Source: Gluconacetobacter tumulisoli
GTDB lineage: Bacteria; Pseudomonadota; Alphaproteobacteria; Acetobacterales; Acetobacteraceae
Reading direction: 5' to 3'
Assembly: GCF_014174155.1 (NCBI RefSeq)
Contig: NZ_JABEQM010000010.1
Location: 1 to 64,000 of the forward strand
DNA length: 64,000 nucleotides
Below, in pieces: positions 18,529-26,910 of the stretch (within the stretch, counting starts at the first letter, position 1; every line of letters begins with the position of its first letter). The position numbers and the translations under genes were made by a program. The notes beneath the pieces were generated by a model, which did no database searches, was not told the DNA's origin, and saw only the letters and a list, made by a program, of their open reading frames with translations.

Positions 18529-19269
18529 CTATCCGATCCGTGGTCCGCCGGTAACCGCCTGGTAGGTCGCAATGGCCAGGGTCATGGGTTCAAACGGTTT
18601 GGTGATGACGAAGGCGGGCTCGACCGTCTCGCCGGTCAGCAGTCGCTCGGGATAGGCGGTGACGAAGATGACGGGCGCGTCGTGGTGGCGCAGGATGCTG
18701 GCCACCGCCCGCATGCCGTCGCCGCCGGCACCCAGGTTGATGTCGGCCAGGATCAGCCCCGGCCGCGTCTTCGTCGCCAGGGCCACGGCATCGGCCTCGG
18801 TCGCCGCGACGCCGGCGACCTGGTGGCCGCAGCGGCGCACCAGATCCTCGATATCCATGGCGATGATCGGTTCGTCCTCGATGATCAGGATGCTGGTCTC
18901 GGCCACCGTGCGCAGGCTGCCATAGGCCCGCGACAGGATGTCGGTCGCCTGCTTCGTCTCGATTCCGACGATCCGGGCCGCGTCGGCGACCGGCAGTTCC
19001 TCGAGCGACGTCAGCAGCAGCAGCTTGCGTTCGGTCGCGCCCAGGCCCTCGCCCGTCTCCACAATTGTGGGGGCAGCGTCGAATTGGCGGGAAATCCACC
19101 GGTACAGGCTTTGACGGGCAGGCATGGTGTCGGCGTCCACCACCGCCAGTTCACGAAGACTTTCGGCGACCAGCAGGTCGCCACGGGACTGGCTTCCGGT
19201 CAGGGCGCGCGCGTATCGCCTGGCGTAAGGAAGGGCACGGATCAGATCCTGCCGCCGCGAGAGGAGCAT
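18529..19269 (-). CDS. phyR: PhyR-type general stress response regulator
   Basis: 246-aa anti-anti-sigma response regulator. The N-terminal half (about 1-120) is sigma-like (region 2 and 4 mimicry), the C-terminal half (about 125-240) a receiver with IIEDEP (acidic pocket 131-133), phosphoacceptor Asp176 in LADINLG, and FVTAYPE / VITKPFEP. When phosphorylated, family members bind NepR and free the EcfG-type sigma factor. It is divergent from a sigma gene at 19414, with nepR and a kinase further right. Family-typical length is slightly larger. Confidence 0.93.
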   Translation of the reverse strand: MLLSRRQDLIRALPYARRYARALTGSQSRGDLLVAESLRELAVVDADTMPARQSLYRWISRQFDAAPTIVETGEGLGATERKLLLLTSLEELPVADAARIVGIETKQATDILSRAYGSLRTVAETSILIIEDEPIIAMDIEDLVRRCGHQVAGVAATEADAVALATKTRPGLILADINLGAGGDGMRAVASILRHHDAPVIFVTAYPERLLTGETVEPAFVITKPFEPMTLAIATYQAVTGGPRIG

Positions 19270-19413
19270 CGGGCGTTCATCTCCCAGAGGAATATGTTAC
19301 AGTCTGAATCATGACAGTGTTGGGGCTGTCCGCAAGGGTGAAGGGAAAACAAGCTGGCGTCTTTCACCGGTTCGGAAAACCACCTGACGGTATCGCAACT
19401 TCGGCGCGAGATC

Positions 19414-19902
19414 ATGTCTCTTTTGCCGGATCTGAGGGGCTTCGCCCGATTTCTGACCCGCGATGCCTCGTCATCCGATGATCTCGTGCAGGAAACCGTG
19501 ATGCGGGCGCTGGACGCGCTGGACCAGTTCCAGAGCAACACGAACCTGAAGGCATGGCTGTTCACCATCGAGCGCAATATTTTCTACGAGCAGAAGCGGC
19601 GGAAAAAGCGCGAGCATGAGGTCATGACCGACTACGCCGCACAGTCGCATACCCGCGCCGAGACCCGGCCCGCCAGTTCCGGCGATGACGTGCGGGATCT
19701 CGAAAGCGTGTTCTGGCTTCTGTCCCCGTTGCTCCGCGAGGCCCTGATCCTGGTCGGCGCGCAGGAAATGACGCATGAGGAAGCCGCCGTGATCTGCGGC
19801 GTGCCGGTGGGCACGATGAAGGCGAGGGTATCGCGGGCGCGCGTCCGCCTGACCGAACTGATTGCCCATGCGCGGGGCGACGACACGTCGGCGAACGGCT
19901 GA
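19414..19902 (+). CDS. ECF sigma factor, EcfG-like (first copy)
   Basis: 162-aa ECF sigma factor. Region 2 contains DDLVQETVMRALDALDQF and LKAWLFTIERNIFYEQKRRK; region 4 contains EALILVGAQEMTHEEAAVICG and the HTH GVPVGTMKARVSRAR, close to EcfG proteins of the general stress response. The frame stays open upstream to 19339 without an ATG, GTG or TTG, so the ATG at 19414 is the only ordinary start; a near-cognate start further upstream cannot be excluded because EcfG proteins often begin slightly earlier. It faces phyR divergently (144 bp). Confidence 0.9.
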   Translation: MSLLPDLRGFARFLTRDASSSDDLVQETVMRALDALDQFQSNTNLKAWLFTIERNIFYEQKRRKKREHEVMTDYAAQSHTRAETRPASSGDDVRDLESVFWLLSPLLREALILVGAQEMTHEEAAVICGVPVGTMKARVSRARVRLTELIAHARGDDTSANG

Positions 19903-19929
19903 CGCGCGACGTGTCCTGGCACGCCCACG

Positions 19930-19962
19930 AGGTGTCGGCGGGCGCATCATATTGCGACACCT
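19930..19962. promoter_or_regulatory. Inverted repeat upstream of second sigma gene
   Basis: AGGTGTCG (19930-19937) and CGACACCT (19955-19962) form perfect 8-bp arms with a 17-nt spacer. It could be the terminator of the first sigma gene, whose stop is 28 bp before it, or an operator, because its right arm overlaps the candidate -35 box of the next gene. Confidence 0.45.
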
Positions 19963-19979
19963 CACGATTTCGTTATGAT
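19952..19979 (+). promoter_or_regulatory. Candidate sigma-70 promoter for second sigma gene
   Basis: TTGCGA (19952-19957), 16-bp spacer, TATGAT (19974-19979). The predicted start near 19986 leaves a 5' leader of about 56 nt. The -10 matches five of six consensus bases, the -35 four of six. Confidence 0.35.
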
Positions 19980-20041
19980 GAGAACGCAACCCTATCATTC
20001 CGCCATTCATTGGATGACGTGTGATGAGGGAAACGAAAACC

Positions 20042-20635
20042 ATGACAAGCAATTTTCATGACCAGGTCGTGACCATTCTTCCCCGCCTGCGGGTCCAGGC
20101 GCTGGCGCTGACGCGCAACCGGACGATGGCCGAGGATCTGGTGCAGGATGCCGTGTGCAACGCACTGGCCGCCCAGGAGAGTTTTATCCCCGGCACAAAT
20201 TTTTCGGCCTGGATGCATCGCATCCTGCGCAACCGTTTCATTTCCGACCTGCGCAAGCGGCGGGAAACCACGGATATCGAGGACGTGCCGGCGGCGGCGC
20301 TGGCGACCTCGGCCTCGCATGAGGATCGTCTGGCGCTCAAGGATCTTGCCGAGGCGCTGGATCGGCTGCCCGAGGATCAGCGGGAGGCCCTGATCATGGT
20401 CGTCATCCACGGCATGAGCTACGAAGCCCTGGCGGAAGCGACCAGCTGTGCCGTCGGAACGGCCAAAAGCCGGGTCTTCCGGGCGCGCCGTCAACTGGAA
20501 GCCTGGATGACCGGCGACGTCCCCGCTGGGGCCGCCCTGCAGGCACGTGTCGCACGTGTGAAGGGCATCCTGGCGGAACGCGGTGTCGCCGGGGCGCGCG
20601 TTGCCGGACAGGGAGCGACCGAATTGCGCCCATGA
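20042..20635 (+). CDS. ECF sigma factor, EcfG-like (second copy)
   Basis: 197-aa ECF sigma factor with region 2 (AEDLVQDAVCNALAAQESF, FSAWMHRILRNRFISDLRKR) and region 4 (LPEDQREALIMVVIHGMSYEALAEAT in two parts, HTH SCAVGTAKSRVFRARRQLEAW). A C-terminal extension of about 40 residues follows region 4. Starts at 20021 (GTG), 20024 and 20042 (ATG) are possible; 20042 is chosen because GAGGG lies about 10 bp before it. It differs clearly from the first copy, so it is not a recent tandem duplication. Confidence 0.9.
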   Translation: MTSNFHDQVVTILPRLRVQALALTRNRTMAEDLVQDAVCNALAAQESFIPGTNFSAWMHRILRNRFISDLRKRRETTDIEDVPAAALATSASHEDRLALKDLAEALDRLPEDQREALIMVVIHGMSYEALAEATSCAVGTAKSRVFRARRQLEAWMTGDVPAGAALQARVARVKGILAERGVAGARVAGQGATELRP

Positions 20636-20655
20636 TGATCAGGCTGGGACCGGGG

Positions 20656-20679
20656 GCGCCGGCGCATATTTGCCGGCGC
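20656..20679. terminator. Hairpin after second sigma gene
   Basis: GCGCCGGC / GCCGGCGC arms (20656-20663, 20672-20679) with an 8-nt loop, 20 bp past the sigma gene stop. There is no strong T tract, so termination is only probable. Confidence 0.5.
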
Positions 20680-20824
20680 ATGTTCGATTGTCATATCGTT
20701 AAGATAATGGGAGGCGGCGTCTGGACGGGACCTTGGGGGGGAATTACTATCCGAACGACGCGATGCAACCGGAGCGCAGGTCCGGGAGTTCTGGCAGGGT
20801 AGCAGTGGACCTCAGGGATCAACG

Positions 20825-21010
20825 ATGACGCCGCCCAAGGATTCACGTTCCTCAAGGCTGTCGAAAAACAATAAAAAGAACCGACAAGATGACCCGTTCG
20901 AGTTATGGCTCAAACGAGGGTTACATCAGCTTTTTGACGAGGTCGCGCGTGAGCCGGTTCCGGAAGAGCTTTTGCGGCTGATCGAGGACGACCGCAAGAT
21001 CAGGAAATAA
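20825..21010 (+). CDS. nepR: NepR-like anti-sigma factor
   Basis: 61-aa protein resembling NepR, the anti-sigma factor of the general stress response that holds the EcfG sigma until phospho-PhyR captures it. The diagnostic part is LHQLFDEVAREPVPEELLRLI (about 33-53), matching the two amphipathic helices joined by the EPVP turn. The N-terminal 25 residues are basic and disordered-looking. It stops immediately before the kinase start (TAAATG), so it is translationally linked to the kinase rather than to a sigma gene. Confidence 0.85.
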   Translation: MTPPKDSRSSRLSKNNKKNRQDDPFELWLKRGLHQLFDEVAREPVPEELLRLIEDDRKIRK

Positions 21011-22831
21011 ATGGATCGTCAAGCAGGGGTCGGCCGCCGTCGCGGGTTGCGCGAGGCCCATTACGCGACGCGTGTCTGGCGCATGTTCGATACGGTCAGC
21101 GTGCGCATGATCGTGATCATTCTGCTGTCGGCCGGACCGATCGCGGTGATTGGCGGCCTGCAGGCCTGGTACAGCTATCGTCATACGCTTGCGGCGCCGG
21201 CTTTTCGCGCCGACATGGCGGTCAGCCGCATCGATCTGGAAATCCGGCATGACGTCGATCATCTCAGCGCGCTGCTGAACGCGATCAACCTGATGTCGCT
21301 GGACGAGCAGGCCATCGGACGTACCTTGCAGCTGGCACAGTCGCTGACCGGGCATTTCTACCGGCAACTTGCGCTGCTGGACGATCGCGGCAATGTCGTG
21401 GTCGCGATCGACAGCGGCTCTCCCGTCCTGCCGGGCGGCTCTGTGCCGGCTGAGGAACTGCCCCGGTTCAGCGGTGACGTGCGTGTCGCGCCGCTCGACC
21501 TGTCGGGGCAGGATCCCGAAGGCCGTTCCTATATCCGGGTTTCGATCCAGACCATGATCGCCGATACGGGCGGCAATCCGGTGCGGCAGGGTTTCCTGAC
21601 GGCGATCATGCCCGTGGTCTGGAGCCGCCATCATCTGCAGATCGGCGACCCGCGTCTGGATTTCATCCAGAAGGACGGGGCGATCGATGCCTGGATCGTC
21701 GGCCGCGACCATAACATCGCCCCGCTCTGCGAGGATTGCTGGCGCATGCGCGTGCCACCGCCGCAGGTCCTGCGGTGGATACGTACCCTGCCGCTGGACA
21801 GCACTGCCCGCGCGACGATGACGATGGGCGACGCCTCATTCGCCTACGGGCCGGTCGAAGGGGGTGTCGGCGCCCTGACCATGACCCGTCGCAATGTCGC
21901 TGAAACCCACGCGCTGGTCATGTTCGTCATCTGGTTGTTCGTGATCGTATCGCTGCTCGGCTGCGGACTGATCGGCGTGGCCAAGAGCGCGAATATCCTG
22001 CTCGTCGCCCCATTGCGGCGGCTGACGGCGTCTGTTGCCCTGTGGCAGACCGGCGGGGGAGAATTCGATGCGCGCTCCACCTGGGCGATGCCGGCGGAGA
22101 TCCGGCGGCTGGCCCATGCCTTCACCAGGGCCACGCGGACCCTGGCACGCCACGAGCAGAGACTGGCCCGTGCGTCGATGCGCCGGGAGCTGCTGCTGAA
22201 GGAGATGCATCACCGGGTCAAGAACAACCTGCAGATCGTCGCCTCACTGTTGAACCTGCAGGCCAATCGCATTCGCCAGCCCGAAGCGCGCGAGGAATTC
22301 ACCCAGGCCAGGGACAGGGTGCGGGCGCTGGCCACCCTGCATCGCTATCTTTACGCCGACGGCGAGCTGTTCAGCCTGAACATGGAGCATTTCGTCAGCG
22401 AGTTGTGCGGCCAGATCTTCCAGGCGGTGGGCGAGAGTGCCGGCGGCCGGATCGCGCTGAAGATCGATGTCGAACGGCTGGAAATGGTGCCGGACCAGGC
22501 CGTGCCCCTGGCCCTGATCCTGACCGAGGTGGTCAGCAACGCCATCAAATACGCCTTCCCCGACGGGCGGCACGGCACGATCGCCGTCGGCCTGGTCCGC
22601 GAGGACGGCCACATGGCGCGGCTATGGATTACGGATGACGGGATCGGCCTGTCGGCGGGACGCCAGCGCGAGATGGACGATCGCACGGGCATCGGCCTGC
22701 AACTGATCCGGGGGTTCGCGCGCCAGCTGGGCGCAACGCTGGAAATCGTCGAGGACGGCGGGACCCGTTTCGAGCTGGTCTTTCCCCTGCAGCGACGGGA
22801 CGATCCGGACGAGGGCGAGGAGCCCGCATGA
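21011..22831 (+). CDS. HisKA_2-type membrane sensor histidine kinase (PhyK-like)
   Basis: 606-aa inner-membrane kinase. TM1 is at about 31-53 and TM2 at about 303-326, enclosing a periplasmic sensor domain of about 250 residues with Cache-like spacing. A HAMP-like linker follows, then the HisKA_2 motif LLLKEMHHRVKNNLQ with phosphoacceptor His401, and an ATPase domain with ILTEVVSNAIKYAFP (N box), ITDDGIGL (G1) and TGIGLQLIRGF (G2). Its position directly behind nepR suggests it is the kinase feeding PhyR; the sensed signal is unknown. Confidence 0.92.
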   Translation: MDRQAGVGRRRGLREAHYATRVWRMFDTVSVRMIVIILLSAGPIAVIGGLQAWYSYRHTLAAPAFRADMAVSRIDLEIRHDVDHLSALLNAINLMSLDEQAIGRTLQLAQSLTGHFYRQLALLDDRGNVVVAIDSGSPVLPGGSVPAEELPRFSGDVRVAPLDLSGQDPEGRSYIRVSIQTMIADTGGNPVRQGFLTAIMPVVWSRHHLQIGDPRLDFIQKDGAIDAWIVGRDHNIAPLCEDCWRMRVPPPQVLRWIRTLPLDSTARATMTMGDASFAYGPVEGGVGALTMTRRNVAETHALVMFVIWLFVIVSLLGCGLIGVAKSANILLVAPLRRLTASVALWQTGGGEFDARSTWAMPAEIRRLAHAFTRATRTLARHEQRLARASMRRELLLKEMHHRVKNNLQIVASLLNLQANRIRQPEAREEFTQARDRVRALATLHRYLYADGELFSLNMEHFVSELCGQIFQAVGESAGGRIALKIDVERLEMVPDQAVPLALILTEVVSNAIKYAFPDGRHGTIAVGLVREDGHMARLWITDDGIGLSAGRQREMDDRTGIGLQLIRGFARQLGATLEIVEDGGTRFELVFPLQRRDDPDEGEEPA

Positions 22832-22919
22832 GCGTGCATGGCAGGGATTGCCGGCAGGGATACGCATTCTGACGGGAACGGGTGTCCCTCGACTGACGCA
22901 TCCATTATAGAACGCGGAC

Positions 22920-24641
22920 ATGAGCGGTGACAAAACAGTGATGAAGGCCTGGACGCGGGCACAGTCGCGTCTTGGCCGTCGGCAGGCGATGCCGATCGTG
23001 GGCCTCGGCCTGCTGTCCAGCCTGGTCGCGGTGGGGCAGGCCTGGTGCGTGGCGGCCATCCTGGCCCGGGTTCTCGTCGGGCCGGCCGGTTCCGGGGCGG
23101 CCGGGCTGCTGGGTGCCCTGGCGGCACTGGCCCTGGCGCGCGGGCTTTGCCTGACGCTGGGCGACATTGTCGCGGCGCGGGCCGGGCGGGCGGCACGGCG
23201 ACGCCTGCGCGACGGCGTGCTGTCGGCCATTCTGCGGGGTGGGCCGGCCCTGCTGCGCCAGCAGCACAGCGCGGAACTGACCGCGTTGGCGGTCGACAGG
23301 GTGGAGGCGCTGGACGGGTTTTTCGCACGATGGATTCCGGCGTCGATCCTCTGGATCGCGGCGCCGGGGCTGATCGCGGTGCTGGCCGCCTTCATCCAGC
23401 CCGGCTCGGCCGCGATCATGGCGGCCTGCGGACTGGCGGTTCCGGTCGGCCAGGCCCTGTTCGGCATCGGCGCGGCGGTCGCCTCGCGCAACCAGTTCCT
23501 GGCGATGACGCGCTTGCAGGCCCGTTTTCTGGATCGGGTGCGCGGGATCGCCACCATCGTCCTGGCCGGCCGGACCGAGGATGAAGCCCACAGGTTGGCC
23601 GACGCCGCCGACGAACTGCGCCGGCGGACGATGAAGGTCCTGCGGGTCGCGTTCCTCTCGTCGGCCTCCATCGACTGCGCGATGGTCGTCGCCCTGGTGC
23701 TGATCGCCCTGCGCAATGGCGGGATCGTGCTGGAGCTGCATCATGGCGCCGCATCGCCGGCCCTGGTCGCCGACGCGACGATGCGGGGCCTGTTCGTCCT
23801 GCTGCTGGTGCCTGAATTCTTCGTACCCCTGCGCGGGCTCGCCCTGGCCTACCAGGATCGGGCCCATGCCGCCGGCGCCGCGTCGGCGATGGCCGCCCTG
23901 CCTGACGGCGACGCGCCGGCATCGGCCGGCGCGACGGCGCAGGTCGATGCCGAGGGCGTGTCCGTCGCCTTCGAACATGTCACCTTTGCCTGGGATGCGG
24001 CGCGGGGGCCGGTCCTGGATGATCTCAGCTTCGCCGTGCCGGCCGGCCAGACCCTGATCCTGGTCGGTGCATCGGGGTCGGGTAAATCGACGATCATCGA
24101 AATGCTGCTGGGTTTCGTCGTGCCCGGCAGCGGCCGCGTCACCATCGGACGCGCGGACGTCACGTCGCTGACGCCGTCCAATCTGTCGGGGCTCGTCTCG
24201 TGGATTGGGCAGAAGCCGGTCCTGTTCGCCGGCACGTTGCGCGAGAACATCCTGTTCGCCCGGCCGGATGCCAGCGCCGAGGACCTGGGGCATGCCCTGC
24301 GCGCGGCGGCTGTCGATACATTTGTGTCGGACCTGCCCGAGGGGCTGGAGACGCGGATCGGCGAGGGCGGGTTCGGCCTGTCGGGCGGGCAGGCGCAGCG
24401 GATCGCGATCGCGCGGGCCTATCTGAAGAACGCGCCGTTGCTGCTGCTGGACGAGCCGACGGCGCATCTCGACCCTGCCACCGAGGCCGATATCTTCGCC
24501 AGCCTGCGCGGACTGGCCCAGGGGCGGACGGTGATCCTGGCCAGCCATTCGGCGTCGGTCCATGAATTCACGGGCCAGCGCCTCGATCTCGGTTGCCGCC
24601 ATCCGGTGCCCGTCCAGGGGGAGCACGAACATGTCGGATAA
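22920..24641 (+). CDS. cydD: Cysteine/glutathione ABC exporter subunit CydD
   Basis: 573-aa half-transporter of the heterodimeric CydDC exporter, which sends thiols to the periplasm and is needed for cytochrome bd assembly. An ABC membrane domain with about six TM segments (20-300) is followed by an ATPase domain: Walker A GASGSGKST (about 382-390), signature LSGGQAQR, Walker B LLLLDEP. The last 11 bp overlap cydC. Cytochrome bd genes are not in the window. Confidence 0.9.
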   Translation: MSGDKTVMKAWTRAQSRLGRRQAMPIVGLGLLSSLVAVGQAWCVAAILARVLVGPAGSGAAGLLGALAALALARGLCLTLGDIVAARAGRAARRRLRDGVLSAILRGGPALLRQQHSAELTALAVDRVEALDGFFARWIPASILWIAAPGLIAVLAAFIQPGSAAIMAACGLAVPVGQALFGIGAAVASRNQFLAMTRLQARFLDRVRGIATIVLAGRTEDEAHRLADAADELRRRTMKVLRVAFLSSASIDCAMVVALVLIALRNGGIVLELHHGAASPALVADATMRGLFVLLLVPEFFVPLRGLALAYQDRAHAAGAASAMAALPDGDAPASAGATAQVDAEGVSVAFEHVTFAWDAARGPVLDDLSFAVPAGQTLILVGASGSGKSTIIEMLLGFVVPGSGRVTIGRADVTSLTPSNLSGLVSWIGQKPVLFAGTLRENILFARPDASAEDLGHALRAAAVDTFVSDLPEGLETRIGEGGFGLSGGQAQRIAIARAYLKNAPLLLLDEPTAHLDPATEADIFASLRGLAQGRTVILASHSASVHEFTGQRLDLGCRHPVPVQGEHEHVG

Positions 24642-26319
24642 GCCCGGGAATACACCCCCGACCGGGGCGGGCGGCCTGACCCCCGTGCTGCGGGTCCTGT
24701 CCCTGTGGCGGGGGCGCGCGCCGCTGCTGGTCGCGGGCGGGGTATTGTCGCTGCTGGCCTTGCTGGCGGGACTGGTGCTGATGCGCGGTGCGGGCGCGCG
24801 TCTGGCCGGAACGGCGTCCGGCACGCTGGTCGTCGGTGTGCTGCTGCTGCGGGTGTCGGGCGTCGGGCGCGTGGTCCTGCGCTATGTCGAACGCCTGGTG
24901 ACGCATGACGCGATGTTCCGCGCCCTGGCGGACGTGCGGGTTTGGTTTTTCCGTCATCTGGCGGGCGGCGCGGCGGCCGGGCTGGGTTTCCGCCGCGCGG
25001 GCGACCTTCTGTCGCGCCTGGTTTCGGATGTCGAGGCGCTGGACGGGCTGTATCTGCGCATTCTGGTGCCCCTGGCCGGGGCGTGCCTCATCCTGCCGTT
25101 CCTGGTCCTGGCCGTGCTGCCTGTCGATCCCGCGCTGGCCGTGGTCGTCGGGGGATTGTTCCTGACGGGCGCATTCGTCCTGCCGCTGGGCGCCGCCCTG
25201 CTGGGGCGGCGGCAGGCGGGCGCGCTGACCCATCGCCTGGCCGGACTGCGGATCGGGGTGCTGGACCTGGTCAGCGGCCTGCGTGAAATCCGCGCCTTCG
25301 GGGCGGAGGGACGGATCCTGTCCCATGTCCGCGAACGCGACGCCCGCCTGTTCGAAGCGCAGGCGCGGCAGGCGCGCCTGCTGGCGGTGGTGGGCGGGGC
25401 GTCCTACCTGTGCGGACAGGCGGCAGTGCTGGCGGTGCTGGCGGCGGCGCTGGGTGTGGGCTTCGGGCCGATCCCGGCGGTGCGGGCCGCTGGCCTGCTG
25501 TTCCTGGTCGTTGCGGGGTTCGAAGGTATCGGCGGGCTGACACGGGCCGGCGCCCTGGCCGGCGGCATCAGCCGGGCCGCGGCCCGTGTCATCTCGGTCG
25601 GCGCGCAGGACGGGCCGGCGGTGCCGGCCGGGACGCTGCCGGCGCCGGCCGGCACCGACCTGCGGTTCGAACAGGTCAGTTTCCGCTGGCGGGCCGACCG
25701 TGCGCCGGTCTTCGACGGGCTGACCCTCGACATTCCTGCCGGATCGCGCGTGGCGGTCCTGGGGCCGTCCGGGATCGGGAAATCGACGCTGGCCGCGCTG
25801 CTGCTGAAGGTCGCGGCGCCGACCTCGGGCAGGATCCTGCTGGGCGGACAGGACCTGGCGGAACTGGACAGCGGGTCCGTCCGCCGTCGTGTGGCCTGGC
25901 TGTCGCAGGCGACGCATCTGTTCGCCGATACGATTCGCGCCAACCTGTTGCTGGGCCGGCCCGACGCCACCGAGGCCGAACTGTGGATGGCGCTTGATCG
26001 CGCGCAAATTGGCGACCTGGTTCGGTCCATGCCCGACCGGCTGGATACCTGGCTGGGCGAAGGCGGCGCCACGGTTTCCGGCGGACAGGGCCGGCGGATC
26101 GCCCTGGCCCGGACGCTGCTCTCGGATGCGCCGATCCTGATCCTGGACGAACCGGCGACGGGTCTGGACGCCGAGACCGAACGGGATTTCCTGCTGACGC
26201 TCAACGCCGTCACCACGGGCCGCACGGTCATCCTGATCGCGCATCGCCTGACCGGCGTGGAAACGCTGGACCGGATCTGGCGCCTGTCGGACGGCCGCGC
26301 GACCGCCGTCGCGGCATAG
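24631..26319 (+). CDS. cydC: Cysteine/glutathione ABC exporter subunit CydC
   Basis: 562-aa partner half-transporter of CydD. Membrane domain at about 20-320, then an ATPase with Walker A GPSGIGKST, the signature VSGGQGRR and Walker B ILILDEP, followed by the H-loop IAHRL. The ATG at 24631 overlaps the end of cydD by 11 bp, so the upstream extension in the same frame is rejected. The signature starts V rather than L, a common variation. Confidence 0.9.
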   Translation: MSDKPGNTPPTGAGGLTPVLRVLSLWRGRAPLLVAGGVLSLLALLAGLVLMRGAGARLAGTASGTLVVGVLLLRVSGVGRVVLRYVERLVTHDAMFRALADVRVWFFRHLAGGAAAGLGFRRAGDLLSRLVSDVEALDGLYLRILVPLAGACLILPFLVLAVLPVDPALAVVVGGLFLTGAFVLPLGAALLGRRQAGALTHRLAGLRIGVLDLVSGLREIRAFGAEGRILSHVRERDARLFEAQARQARLLAVVGGASYLCGQAAVLAVLAAALGVGFGPIPAVRAAGLLFLVVAGFEGIGGLTRAGALAGGISRAAARVISVGAQDGPAVPAGTLPAPAGTDLRFEQVSFRWRADRAPVFDGLTLDIPAGSRVAVLGPSGIGKSTLAALLLKVAAPTSGRILLGGQDLAELDSGSVRRRVAWLSQATHLFADTIRANLLLGRPDATEAELWMALDRAQIGDLVRSMPDRLDTWLGEGGATVSGGQGRRIALARTLLSDAPILILDEPATGLDAETERDFLLTLNAVTTGRTVILIAHRLTGVETLDRIWRLSDGRATAVAA

Positions 26320-26492
26320 GCGCGTCGCCGGCCGCGACGGCGGTCGAAAGGGCCGTCAAAGGTTGACGGGGGGCAGGCCAGCGGGCACCAAGGCCGTATC
26401 ATCCTTGTTGCTGAACAGTCCTGTCGCCGGCATTTCCGCGGTATCGGCGGCCGATTCATCCATCAGCCGAATGTAAAAAAAAGGATCTGCCG

Positions 26493-26867
26493 ATGCGTCG
26501 CCTGTCACTGGTTCTCGGTCTTTGTCTTCTGGCAGGCTGCACGACCGGACCATCCCGGAAATATATCGTCTTCTTCACACGGGATTCGACTGTGCTTGAA
26601 GACCCCGCGCGGCTGGTCGTGACCCATGCGGCCGAACAGGCGGCGCGTTACCCGTACTCGGTCGTCAATGTGGAAGGCTATGCCGCCGCCCATGGCGACC
26701 TGTCCGCCGATGCGCTGCTGGCGATCGACCGGGCCAGGCGCGTATCGGCCCAGCTGGTGGCGGACGGGGTCTCCGGCAATCGTATCCGCCAGAAGCCGCG
26801 TGCCCCCTCGAACGAGGATGGCGCCGTCGGGTCCCGCCGGGTCGAGATCGAGATCGCCGCACCTTGA
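26493..26867 (+). CDS. OmpA-family lipoprotein (short)
   Basis: 124-aa predicted lipoprotein: signal MRRLSLVLGLCLLAGC with lipobox LLAGC, Cys16. The mature part is a minimal OmpA-C-like domain (IVFFTRDSTVLEDPARLVV, then VNVEGYAAAHGD and ALLAIDRARRVSAQLVADG), which in other proteins binds peptidoglycan. A purine-rich AAAGGA precedes the ATG. It is 44 bp before recQ and may share its transcript. Confidence 0.82.
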   Translation: MRRLSLVLGLCLLAGCTTGPSRKYIVFFTRDSTVLEDPARLVVTHAAEQAARYPYSVVNVEGYAAAHGDLSADALLAIDRARRVSAQLVADGVSGNRIRQKPRAPSNEDGAVGSRRVEIEIAAP

Positions 26868-26910
26868 TGGGCGGGCGGGGCGAGGCCCGGCCGTGGCTGC
26901 GGCATCCATC

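Noticed and set aside
19270-19413. GGAAC-type general stress promoters between phyR and the first sigma gene
   Set aside because: GGAAT and GGAAAAC occur but no correctly spaced GTT-like -10 follows.
22832-22919. General stress promoter (GGGAAC) before cydD
   Set aside because: GGGAAC is present but the -10 region at 16-18 bp does not match.
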